A stretch of DNA of 64,000 nucleotides, taken from the NCBI GenBank assembly GCA_036768485.1, contig JAVLUZ010000145.1, positions 14,966,304-15,030,303 of the forward strand, in the 5' to 3' direction. Made by a program: the position numbers and the translations under genes. The notes beneath the pieces are model-generated. The model searched no databases, was not told the origin of the DNA, and saw only the letters and a list, made by a program, of their open reading frames with translations. This DNA is from Mermis nigrescens (lineage: Eukaryota > Nematoda > Enoplea > Mermithida > Mermithidae). This document shows, in pieces, positions 44,601-53,800 of this stretch (position 1 is its first letter; the number at the start of each line of letters is the position of its first letter).

Positions 44601-47062
44601 TTTGAATTTACGGCGCGGGCATGAATAAAGCAATATCTTTCAACATCTTTTTCAAACAAACAATGCTCGTTCTTGTTACATTTTCTCCACATAAATTCAC
44701 ATAGATAAGATGATTGAACCCTTCAAAGTACGATGATTGAACCCTTCAAAAGATAGGCTAAAAAATGGTGGCGGGGAAATTGTTCAGAAGGTCCCAAGAA
44801 ATGTTAGAAATTTCGACAAGTTTGCTCGAAAAAATCATTCTTTGGTTTTAGCGAAAATCTGGCGCGAAGCGCCGAGCTTGAATTACTGCTCTATCTCACG
44901 TATTTGTAGCAAGCTGGTTCTGCTCTTGAAATCGTTTTAAAACCTATTTCCCAATCAAAAATATGACTTCCGGGCCGCAGAGGCGTAGTCAGGATCTTGG
45001 TTCAGGGGAGGGCACACACAAAATTTTTTAAAGACTTCTTTTGCATTTAATGCTATGATATGGTACAGTAACACGTTACGTATAGTAAAACTGAGTTTCC
45101 CTACCTTTAGTAGTGTAGCCAAGCTAATTTATGGGTTTTTGGTGATCAAAAATAATACAAAACGTTCAAAGCGGCGCGGAAGCCGAAAATTTTGATATTT
45201 TTTACCGTTTTCATATAGAATTTACGGCCTTTTAATAATAAACAGTTCGAAAATCATAAGTGACTCAAAGCAACAAGAAATTTGGTCATTTTTCACCCAC
45301 CATTAACATTTTGTAGCTCTGTGAATACTGATAGCCTGTCAGAGCAGAAATTTATTGAATCAACACAGAACAATTTTGACATATTTCCATAAGTTCAGGC
45401 TTCTAACAGGTAAACTGCGAATTAATAACTTAGTATGGAGCACTAGAATATTTTGACCGATTTAGTTTGAATGCAATGCTGGAGCTTTTCAAAGAGAAAT
45501 AGCAGTAACCGGCGGCAACTCTAGTTGTACCGCTTAGATCATACAGAACAGGCAACCTAGTTCTGGCGCAGAGCGCCGGAAATTTTCAGAAATTCGAAAC
45601 CCTTTTACCCTTTTTTGTGTTACCAAAAATCTTTGTTCATGCACTTGAGATTTTGCGGCTGGGGAGTCTGGGGTGGCGCGCTCAAGCGTCCCTCCAGCGG
45701 GGTCCGGGCAGAGCCCCGGAAAATTTTGTAGAAAAAGCACTTTAATGTAAAATTGTAACGTTAAAATTTTCGCGAAATCGGCCAAATCTTGGTTTTGAAG
45801 CCCAAAAACAGTTAAGATTGATCAACTCCTACATTGCACAAAACTTCTGAGCTGAAATGCATTTTTCGACCTCTACTAAGTAGCTAAGTATACAATGCAG
45901 CAATGGGTTGCTGCGAATAAGATAGAAAAATGCACTTATCATCAATGAAAATTTTGTTTTTACCGTTTCAGGCATATTTATGGTCTTCTTATTAACCAAG
46001 ATGTAGTTCAGAAAACAGAAAATGCGCAAAAACACAAAGAAAATTTGGCCATTCCTTTCAATTAAAATAGGATTATGTGTCCTCAAAAAGAAAGACAAAC
46101 AAAGCAGGGAAAAGCCAAACTGGTACGCAATTATTTTCGCACTTTTACTATTATGCTCAACAAGCATGCACAGTTTCATTCAACGAACAAAGAGTCCAAC
46201 AAATCACTAAAGCAATATGAAGCGCTGGATTATTTCAGCTGATTCAAGCTTCTAAACTCATTGGTTCTATATAACAATAAATAATAATGACTCGGCGCGA
46301 AGCGCCGGAAAATTTTGATGTTTTTGCCTTTTTGAAGTCAGATTTCTGGACACACACTATTGCAACAGACAAATCAACAATATTTCTGAAAACATTCGGG
46401 GGACATGTGCGTCCTGTGCTCCCTGGCTACGACCTTGCCGGGCTGTCAAGAAAGTAAATAAATGTCATTAATAGGTATTATCCGGCACGTGCCGGAAAGA
46501 TTTGAGAAATTATGATCACAGATAGCCAAAAATCATTTAGAATTATACATCCATTCTTTATCTGGCCAAATATTTGTGGGTCAATGGGGGAGGAGGCGAC
46601 CGCCTCCCGGCCCCCTCAAATCCGTCTATGTTGACAGTTGAGTATTTTAATAGACTATGAGTAGATACCTCACAGGGCTTATTTTTACTATGGATACATG
46701 TTATATACCTACTGACGGAGTTGCATTTTTCCGATGTGGTGGCATACGATACTAATACCGATGCAACATACAGCTATCGCTTCGTCGACCGCGATCGGCC
46801 GTGCACCACGACTGCGCGACCAACCTCGAAGCAACCGCAAATTAGTCGATTGGCGATGCGAGTCGGACGAACGGGAAAAGCGACGGAAAATTGACGAGTC
46901 CCGTGACCCCAAAAGCGTATTATGGCGAAGGAGGGCGGCGATATTGGCGCCAAGATGGGATGTTGAAACGCCAGCCCCATTGTCGACTGTCGTCGCTAAA
47001 GTCGGCGTCACGACGTCGACAGGCGATGCTCCAATTAATATGTCCGAATCAGTCATCGACAT
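35686..47062 (-). CDS. Unrecognised helical protein, seven exons, MITE at the stop codon
   Basis: Read on the minus strand, exons 47062-46772, 43593-43490, 43328-43268, 41640-41474, 38088-37958, 37355-37265 and 36087-35949 join in consistent phase into about 328 residues. I do not recognise the family. The N-terminus is Ser/Thr/Arg-rich; the rest looks alpha-helical (VVAEELKSCLFRYAES; ALASFRQLIQSIGTYHDSLE; SLENAMTVHFSNSERCCTFA) with scattered Cys and no membrane segment. The last native codon is Asp at 35949-35951. A family A MITE follows, and the ancestral TAA is now at 35686-35688 beyond it. The frame instead runs 49 codons into the MITE and stops at 35799. The splice-phase chain from exon 2 on supports a real gene; the first exon and its link to exon 2 are less certain. 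Confidence 0.75.
35697..35948 (+). mobile_element. Family A hAT-type MITE inside a coding exon
   Basis: CACACATGGGCGTGGGGGG to GCTGCCCACCTATG, with perfect 8-bp duplications ATCAGCAG (35689-35696 and 35949-35956). The insertion point is exactly between the last sense codon and the stop of the minus-strand gene, and the duplication repeats the last three codons. Confidence 0.95.
35949..36087 (-). CDS. Minus-strand gene, terminal exon (native part)
   Basis: The acceptor is CTTTTTGTAG. It encodes DRLEAERILESLENAMTVHF, then SNSERCCTFAKISHEATRLM and QRYTAD. In the pre-insertion sequence GAT is followed directly by TAA. Now GAT leads into the MITE and the frame reads HRWAAPKFW... for 49 residues to a stop at 35799. 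Confidence 0.78.
37265..37355 (-). CDS. Minus-strand gene, exon 6
   Basis: The acceptor is TTTACTTTCAG and the donor GTAATT. It encodes QSRVRTEENTTSIASDFEIS, then KPDCIESTI. Unspliced, the frame would end at TAA at the donor; use of the donor continues into exon 7 in phase. Confidence 0.75.
37572..37827 (+). mobile_element. Family A hAT-type MITE
   Basis: CATACCTGGGCGTAGGGG to GCCGCCCACCTATG, with perfect duplications TATACAAT (37564-37571 and 37828-37835). It lies in the intron between exons 5 and 6 of the minus-strand gene. Confidence 0.93.
37958..38088 (-). CDS. Minus-strand gene, exon 5
   Basis: The acceptor is TTTTTGTTGTAG and the donor GTAAGC. It encodes ETKDPYSSSVYTKQASQFIG, then CLNFLLSEMNKCHDLLLRFP and IED. 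The phase fits both neighbours. Confidence 0.8.
38150..39860. other. Intron of the minus-strand gene, no recognised element
   Basis: A plus-strand open frame at 38847-39086 has a basic, mixed composition but resembles nothing I know and lacks supporting splice sites or neighbours. A short G run is at about 38605. No repeats shared with the rest of the window were noticed. Confidence 0.5.
39872..41312 (+). mobile_element. Family C hAT-like non-autonomous element, copy 1
   Basis: Starts CAGAGGCGTAGCTAG and ends CCTGGCTACGACTATG, 1441 bp. Flanks GAGAGGAC and GAGAGGAT agree at 7 of 8. The interior has several palindromic GGCGCGAAGCGCC motifs and a G-rich block with CAGCGGGGTTTGGGGCAGAG. Short open frames are not transposase-like. 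The terminus resembles the CAGNGGCGTAGC ends of many hAT elements. Confidence 0.85.
41474..41640 (-). CDS. Minus-strand gene, exon 4
   Basis: The acceptor is CATTTTCAG and the donor GTAAAT. It encodes GLHDISGALASFRQLIQSIG, then TYHDSLESRMQINELRIDCM and KRCKTLHNSLLPQLK, an amphipathic helical stretch. It leaves AA, completed to Asn by exon 5. Confidence 0.8.
42136..42305 (+). repeat. Repeat G copy
   Basis: CACACGTGGGCGTGGGGTC, an AAGAATCGATAGACACCAGA core and GATTGCTGCCATGTATGGTG at the end. The ends resemble family A but the core differs, so it may be a sister MITE family. Confidence 0.5.
42317..42572 (-). mobile_element. Family A hAT-type MITE
   Basis: CATAGGTGGGCGGCACC to CACGCCCAGGTGTG, with perfect 8-bp duplications GTGGTACC (42309-42316 and 42573-42580). 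The right duplication overlaps that of the next element by two bases. Confidence 0.93.
42587..42747 (+). mobile_element. hAT-type MITE with CAGGCACGTAGCTG ends
   Basis: 161 bp from CAGGCACGTAGCTGTGGGGG to GGGCCAGCTACGTGCCTG, with perfect 8-bp duplications CCTATCTA (42579-42586 and 42748-42755). This is the short form of the family also seen at 9092 and 59214. Confidence 0.94.
43268..43328 (-). CDS. Minus-strand gene, exon 3
   Basis: A 61-nt exon between GTCAG and the strong donor GTAAGT. It encodes IEKAYSKENIYKSPMFKRQD after a split codon. It ends in phase 0, matching exon 4. Confidence 0.65.
43490..43593 (-). CDS. Minus-strand gene, exon 2
   Basis: It encodes FELAARAAALPRINASGRVV, then AEELKSCLFRYAES. 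The acceptor CCACAAAAG gives phase 0 from exon 1. An alternative acceptor GAATTAG nine bases later would suit a different upstream exon, for example a weak candidate at 43999-44060. The donor GTGCTG is weak but is the one whose phase fits exon 3; GTGAGA seven bases later does not. Confidence 0.6.
44407..44640 (-). repeat. Family B fragment, reverse orientation
   Basis: Begins AGTGGCGGACTTAGGATTTTC, the inverse of the GATCCGCCACTG end, followed by GGGGCGGTACCTC. The other terminus was not identified. Confidence 0.6.
44978..46437 (+). mobile_element. Family C hAT-like non-autonomous element, copy 2
   Basis: CAGAGGCGTAGTCAGG to CCTGGCTACGACCTTG, 1460 bp, collinear with 39872-41312. Flanks CCGGGCCG and CCGGGCTG agree at 7 of 8. 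It lies in the first intron of the minus-strand gene in the same orientation as copy 1. No coding capacity. Confidence 0.85.
46440..46635 (-). repeat. Family B fragment, reverse orientation
   Basis: Contains CCGGCACGTGCCGG, CATTCTTTATCTGGCCAAAT and ends CCGGCCCCCTCAAATCCGTC, the inverse of the left end of family B. Confidence 0.6.
46772..47062 (-). CDS. Minus-strand gene, candidate first coding exon
   Basis: A GC-rich, non-repetitive island with an ATG in the context AACGAATGTCGATGAC, preceded in frame by TAA. It gives 97 codons rich in Ser, Arg, Thr and Ala (SSIFRRFSRSSDSHRQST) and ends at a strong donor GCT|GTATGT in phase 0. The reverse strand is also open over this span, so strand choice rests on the donor, codon bias and fit to the downstream exons. 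The link to the next exon crosses 3.2 kb. Confidence 0.5.
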
Positions 47063-47268
47063 TCGTTAGGCTTGCAACGATGACAAAAGCATTAAATTTG
47101 CATATCTCAACTTTTACTGTGCAAAAGATAATAAATTATGATTATAGTAAGAGAAGCAAAGAGAGGATCAGATGGGCCTTCATCACTTCATCGTATGCCA
47201 AATAAGAAAAGAAGACATGTGAATAGGGGAATTCTTCGTCATTACCTGCTCCGATAACGGATGCTGAC

Positions 47269-47540
47269 CATAGGTGGGCGGCACCAAAGTTCTGGGGGTT
47301 GCAAGATTTTTTCAAAGGTCAAAAAAGGCCTTAAAAATGGTGATATGGCGAAAAAACACAATTTTTCGACGTTTATCATCGATTACTATCCATTGGCATC
47401 AACAAATTGCGAAAAAAACAAAACAATTTTGAAAATTGAATTCTGGAGGTGTTATTTTGGCTTCTGGGGGCATTTTGGTTTCTGGGGGGTTTGTTGGTTT
47501 CTGGGGGATGCATGCCCCCGAACCCCCGCGCCCAGGTATG
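47269..47540 (-). mobile_element. Family A hAT-type MITE
   Basis: CATAGGTGGGCGGCACC to GCGCCCAGGTATG, with perfect duplications ATGCTGAC (47261-47268 and 47541-47548). It lies about 200 bp upstream of the candidate first exon of the minus-strand gene. Confidence 0.93.
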
Positions 47541-48429
47541 ATGCTGACCTTGACAAGATGCCACTGAACCCTGCTAGAGTCCACTTTCCAAAAAGATTAC
47601 AGGTTACGGATTCAAACGTTACTCAAATTCAGAACTTATATTAGGTTCTAATGGATGGATACAAGTGCACATAAGAGATTATGTAATCTAACCATATAAA
47701 AGTGTAAAAAATACGTCGGGTAGGTATTAAACTCTCACATTGAAACGTGTGAGCAGAAGCAGAAGGAGAAGCATCATTCCGTTTTAAAACGATTTAGCTA
47801 ATTGCTTCGCGGGCCCAGTATAGGCGCTGATTTCAGATGAACTCATTGTACCTATATAGCGCTGCTAATGATAAAAGATTTGCATACAAGTGCACGGAGT
47901 AAAAATAATCGAAACATAAATGAAGGGAAGGCGAAACGGACGATAATCATTTTTGTGCAATGCTTACGTGTGTTCAGAATAGGCTCAATTGTTCGAAATA
48001 AAAGGTGGCTAGGAACTTACGAGAATAATACAAGAATTTTAAATGAGAATTGCGGTCGTTCGCTGCCCGTAATTTACTTTTCGCAGAGTAATCATTAATT
48101 CTTTATTTTCTAATCCACCGGAGCAAACGTCGAGCATTTATATTTTAACATTCGCTGAGTTTCTAAAAGGAACGTTTTAGTTGTGCTTACAATTCATCAC
48201 AATATTTCTACTAAATTTGGTCAAATCCACTTGCCGACAGATAACCGACAGATTATGATGAATGCACTGAGCTTATTCATAATTGCCATAAGCTGTTACC
48301 ATAAAATTGCCAAGGTTAAAAATAAATGTCCGGTAAAAATTATGCATTTCATACTCAGAAAATCCAGCGTGACAACGTCGAGAACTTACTCCAAGGAGAA
48401 AGAAAAGACATGCTTAGTTATGGCCAGAC

Positions 48430-48790
48430 ATGCACGTGGGGAATAGTGGGCTAGTCCCCATAAATGGAAAAGTGGGTAATTTTATAGGACGCAATGCAAA
48501 ATAGCGGCCAAAATGAATAAAAATCTAAAAATTTCCTTCAAAAGCACCTACTTGAAAGTGACCGATTTGGGGAGAGGTCGAAAATTCAGCTTTTTCGGGG
48601 CCAAAATTACCTCAAAAACTGGTATGAGCGGTACAATAGCGTCAGAACTACGTTACTACAAAGTATGTTGGTCAATTTAAAGCACTTTTAAATAAAAAAT
48701 TTTAAATTTTTATCCATTTTTTGCTATTATTTTGTCTCATTCTTCGGAGAAAATTTATCATTTCCTCTATTCTGGGGGACTAGACTCTTG
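48430..48790 (+). repeat. Repeat H, copy 3
   Basis: Shares AGAACTACGTTACTACAAAG and GGTCAATTTAAAGCACTTTT with 8282-8575. A GTGGGCTAGTCCCC start and GGGGGACTAGACTC end form a rough inverted pair. Confidence 0.65.
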
Positions 48791-48959
48791 ACATGCCTAT
48801 CCAAGCACAGTCTGTTTCACATAACTTTGGGCTTACTAAGAATTTTTATCAACAGTAAGCCGACAGATAACGATAATGAGATCAATGCTATATTCAGAAC
48901 CTCTCAGCTTATTTCAGAGATAGTCTTTAAAACTTATGCTCGAACTTGTGTGGCATGCA

Positions 48960-49407
48960 TAGGTTTTCCTTAGCCCCCTCCTTTTATGTCCTTAGTGATG
49001 CGCAATTCCAAGTATATTAGTCCTTTTTGTTCCATCAAAGCATTTTCCTCTGCTAGTACCCTACTTTTAATCAACAAGATTTGAGTGAATCAGTCAGTAA
49101 ACACATACGGTAACATGCCAAAATAATGACAGCAGTCCAAGAAGGCGGAAAACTAGGTTATTCTGAAAATCAACATTATCTTTTTTAACAAGACAGCCTT
49201 ACCTTATTTTAACAGATCAAATATTTTCAGCGTAAGCTCTATGCAATTACTGGGTGTAAAGAAAACTTGCAATCAGATTCGTTATCCTGACGTTACGTGA
49301 AACATTTTGAAAAAATAAACTTCCGTGACACTGCGCAACTAAAGTTTATTTTCACTGTGAACTTGACACACTGGGTGTAAAGAAAATATACAGCCAGATT
49401 CGTAATC
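48960..49407 (+). repeat. Repeat F, left part (host of the large transposon)
   Basis: Collinear in reverse with 17646-18420 (TAGCCCCCTCCTTTTATGTC, TCCAAGTATATTAGTCC, CTGGGTGTAAAGAAAA, CAGATTCGTTATCCTG). It is interrupted by the 7.3-kb TIR element and resumes at 56747. Confidence 0.7.
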
Positions 49408-49410
49408 CTG

Positions 49411-49590
49411 GGCCCGGTTGCACAAATGCAACTTTCTCAAAGTGTTACTTTGCGTGAAAAGGGACACTTTGAGAGCCAAAGTGTCACTTTGCAAAGTGAC
49501 TCCAAAAGTGCGGTTGCACCACGGCTACTTTTGCCTTTACTTTGCAAAGGGACGCTTTGCTGCGGCGCTCGTTTGAAAAAAGAAACATTT
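49411..49590 (+). repeat. Left terminal inverted repeat of the 7.3-kb transposon
   Basis: GGCCCGGTTGCACAAATGC, then multiple CAAAGTG / CACTTTG palindromic units and an internal GTGCGGTTGCACC that repeats the tip. Matches 56510-56743 inverted with divergence and length differences. Confidence 0.85.
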
Positions 49591-50039
49591 ACTGTATTCA
49601 AAGGATAAGACAGGATGGATGAAGCGGAGCGCGCATGTGGCGGTGCCTCAAATTTTCGATTGTAGGCGAAGTGGGGGAATCCCCACCCTGGGCAAAATTT
49701 TGAATTTTCTGAAATGAAGCTATGTTGTTGCGTAACGCTGTTCTGCGGCGATTTTTTGAGAATAAACTCAAAAATTCGGCGCTTCGCGCCGGTTTCTTCT
49801 AGTTTTGGCTATTATTTTAGCTTAATGGCAACAAAAGAGCTACAAAGCGTTAGTCGCCATGAGAAGACAACCTATTTGCAAACATTTCTAGCCAGTAGAA
49901 ATTTGAAATATGCAGAAAATTCGCGCGCTTTGTACAGATTGCGTTTTTTAAAGCTGCTTAGCTTGACAAAACGAGTCTGAAAAGGTTCGCATCGCATCTC
50001 ATGCGTTTCACGAATTTCATAGCCATTCTGGTATGGAAA

Positions 50040-50450
50040 TATCAGCAAATTTCTGCGCTTCGCGCCAGTCTACATATTTTATCTATTACCAGCTGAATAT
50101 AGAACGAAGATTCGGACGACTTTATGAAAATTTTAACATCAAAATTCAGGATTTTAGTGCTTATTTTGCAAAAATTTTTTGGGGCTCTGCTCCGGACTCC
50201 GCTGGGAAGCGCTTCAGCGCGCCACCCTAGACCCCCCAGCCCCAAAGGAGAGATTTTCCGTTGCATTCTCTGTAATCTAAGGTCCTATCCGGCAAGGCAT
50301 GATGCTGTTCTGCGATGTAAAATCGAAAAAACCGGCGCATTGCGTCGATTTCTTCTATCTTTTGACACTTCTATTTATCAATTGAAAATTCGGACGAATA
50401 TTAAACCATTAAAAAACCATAAAAAAACCTAAAAATGCAATTTTCCATTT
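50040..50450 (-). repeat. Family C fragment, reverse orientation
   Basis: CTGCGCTTCGCGCCAG and TTTGGGGCTCTGCTCCGGAC with GCGCTTCAGCGCGCCACCC mirror the G-rich block of the family C elements at 40540 and 45655. It is truncated and sits inside the 7.3-kb transposon. Confidence 0.65.
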
Positions 50451-50728
50451 TGGCCTAAGGGCAATGTAGCTGCCAAAACTTACTAGTGGGGATTCTGATC
50501 ATGTTTTGGGTCGGTGGCTCAAGCGCGTAAGTTGTACACCTGTGCCTTAATGCTGTCCTTATTCCTCTAGAATTATGGAAAAACTAAGTTGTGCACACGC
50601 TGTGCTGTATTCATTGATTTAGAATTAGGAAAAATGTACTCATATGTGCAATTTCTTTTAAGATTGGTTTTACTATTGTGCTTCGGTTAGCACGTTGCTG
50701 TTCGAGTTTACTGTCCTGATTACTTGTG

Positions 50729-50884
50729 ATGGATATTAGTGATGTTCGAAAAATGAAATTGAAACCATTAAGTGAAAGAGAGAGGTTAACCTTGCTGGAG
50801 CTGGTAGAGCAGCATAAGGATGATATTTTTTGCAAGAGCAACAAAGCTGAATCCGTTCGACACAAAATCGCTGCTTGGGAAAAG
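50729..50884 (+). CDS. Myb/SANT gene exon 1
   Basis: ATG to the donor GTAAGC, 52 codons, phase 0. It encodes helix 1 of the domain (RERLTLLELVEQHKDDIFCK) and the start of helix 2 (VRHKIAAWEK). Confidence 0.72.
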
Positions 50885-53800
50885 GTAAGCCACATTTAAA
50901 ACGTAAAACTACTTACTTACAATTAGGGTTTCGCTTCGTTGTTAGTACAACGTACATATAACGCATGTTAATCAGGAATGAGCAAAATCACTCAGGTAAT
51001 TTGCAAATGCAGCACCGAAACTCAGCAAGTCTAGATCATAGGTGGGCAGCACGAAAATTGTGGTGGGGGGTGCAAAATTTGTTCATAGGTAAAAAACGGT
51101 CTTAAAAATGGTGGTAGGGCGAAGAAAACACCATTTTTCGACGTTTCTCATCGAGCACTATCCATTGGCATCAAAAAATCGCAAAAAAGCGAAGAAGTTT
51201 TCAAAAATCGAATTCTTCTAGGTATTTGGCTTGCTGGGGGTGTATACCCCAAACACCCCACGCCCACGTGTGGTCTAGATTGAGAACAAAATTTTTCGAA
51301 GTTCAAAAAAGCAACTGAAAGTTGATGTTAGGACGAAAAAGAACGTTTTTCAAGGTTTCTCAATGTGATCTGTCTGTTAGCGTAAAAAATCGATTGATAA
51401 AATTATATTCTTGGGGTTTTGCGAATTCTAAGTGGGAGTTGTAGATCCCCTCACGCCTGTGTGTGATCAAGATGGTATAGGTATCACATTGCAGTCATGG
51501 ATATTTTATTTGAGGCGCATTATACAAAAATTTGTTGCAGCCATCTTCATACAATGTGCTGTCTCTTGGTGAGCATACACAAATTTTAGCACAGTTTTGT
51601 GCTTTTTCCGCTAAAAATACTGTAAAAAGATTTGCACCACACTTCGCTTCAAATTGTACTATCATTGCCAATAAGTGTTTTTTAGCTAACAGTTTCATGT
51701 GCCAAACATATTCCGTTATACATTCATGTGACACATAAATGAACAAGGTCACGGTGGCCAGGGAGGGGTGAAATCGTCAAAAAGGGGTCAGGGAGGGGTG
51801 AAATTCGGGATTTTCACTACAGTAAATTGTATTTATTGCGCACATAAGGCCGAAAACGCTAAAAAATACACTGTTTTGGGCCAAAATTGCTCGACAGTAC
51901 CTAAGTTTTGGACCCTTCAGCAGGGGTAATACACCCCTCTACACCCCTCTCACCCCTCCCTATGTGCATGTATGAACGGCTTAAACTTTTAATAGGGGAA
52001 TCCGGCCATTTTGAGGGGAAGGTGAGGTGACCTTTATTTTTCGTCGAGAACTGACAAAAACACAAAAAATGGCCTAAAGAGCAATTTTTTCTCAAAACTA
52101 TGGGACAGGGGTAAAAGGTTTCTGGCCGAGGGGGATGGGGTGTTGGCTGATTTTAAGTGGGGTATCCCCTATCCAGACCCGTATCCAGAATTTGGCCAAG
52201 GGGGGGCGGACCCAACATAAATTGGTCTATATCTCGGGAAATTCGTCGGGATAGCTCGCAAAACCGTGTTTTCCGACGTTTCTCGACATGCTCTATCCAT
52301 TAAGATCATAAAATTCGAACTTTTCGAGTAAAAAATTTTTTCACTCGAATAGTGTCATTTTTTGGTCGCACTTGAGCTGAAATTAGGGAAAATGCATCCC
52401 ATCTGGCGCGTAATGCCGAAAATTCGAAGATTTCACGTCAAGGACATGCAATTTTTCCATCTTTCTGCGCGTTATCTCACCTTTCAAAAATTTTTTCGGC
52501 CAAGGGGGGGCCGCCCCGCCCCGCCTAAATACGGCCCTGCCCCTATCCCCCTGTTACATGCACATGTGCTTTTATAGTGTGCCTTCATTTATTGTTACTA
52601 TGCCTGTTCAACATTAAGATTGAATTTTACATCAATTTCAGTTGTTTATTGTTTTATTTCTCCAATATCTATCATCAGTTTCTATTTGTTCTTAATTGCA
52701 TGAATTCTTTGACCGTTTCAGATAACAGCAGCATTGAATAGTAGAGCAATAATTAAGCGCAATGTTAATCAAGTGAAAAAGTGCTGGGAAAATTTATCAA
52801 GCAAGGCCAGAGAAGCTGTATCAATCTACAAACGCGAGCAATCGTAAGCATGATCGCATCGTAGCAGGGGCGAAATCCATAGGTGGGCAGCAGCGAAATT
52901 CTAGGGGGAGTGCAACATTTTTCAAAGGCCAAAAAATGGTGGTATGCATAGGTGGGCGCCACCAAACTTTGGGGGGGGTACAAAATTTTTAAAAAGTTAA
53001 ATTTTCGTCTTAAAAATGGTGCTACTGCTATGGCGAAAAAACACCGTTTTTCAATGTTTCTCGTTGAGCTCTATCCATTGGCATCAAAAAATCGTAAAAA
53101 ACAAAAAAAAATCAAAAATGGAATTCTTAGGGGGTATTTTCATTTTCATGGTAGGTATTTTGCCTTCTGGGGTTGCATGCATACCCCCAAACCCCCACGC
53201 CCAGGTGTGGTGGTATGTCGGAAAAAACACCATTTTTCGAAGTTTCTCATCGAGCTCTATCCATTGGCATCAAAAAATTGCAAAAAAAGCGAAAAATAAT
53301 TTCAAAAATTGATTTCTGGGGGGTATTTTGATTTCTGGGGGTATTCCAACTTCTGGGGGGTGCATACCCCAAACCCCTTACCCCCACGCCGACGTGTGGC
53401 AAAATCCCAAAACCACGAACAGTAGTTTTTTGGTACCAGGTTTTCTACTGCGATACACTTGTATATAGCAATTTTGGTTTGAAATTTTTTCAACTCTGCT
53501 TCTTTGAGGGAGAAGAGGAGTTTGTTGTGTATGCTTCAGGCAGGGTTATGTACCACACATGGGCATGGGGGTATGCACCCCAGAAGTTCGAATACCCCCA
53601 GAATTCAAAATACCCCCCAGAATTTCGGTGCTGCCCACCATACGTGGGCAGCAAGAAAATTCTGGGGGGGGTGCAATATTTTTTTGAAGGTCGAAAAATG
53701 GCTTTAAAAATGGTGGTATTTTTCGCTTTTTTCGCAATTTTTTGATGCCAATGGATAGTGCTTGATGAGAAACGTCGAAAAATGGTGTTTTTATCACCAT

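Larger units (their letters stand above)
47063..49407. other. Upstream of the minus-strand gene
   Basis: Includes a family A copy (47269-47540), repeat H (48430-48790) and repeat F (48960-49407). An open frame at 47868-48098 has no supporting evidence. The promoter of the minus-strand gene should lie near 47070-47260, but no core element was convincing. Confidence 0.5.

Noticed and set aside
46734..47069. Plus-strand open frame over the GC-rich island
   Set aside because: Lacks a good acceptor and partner exons. The minus strand offers an ATG, a strong GTATGT donor and a phase-compatible chain. Not fully excluded.
48788..48973. Open frame between repeats H and F
   Set aside because: Short, no splice or homology support, and overlapping repeat F.
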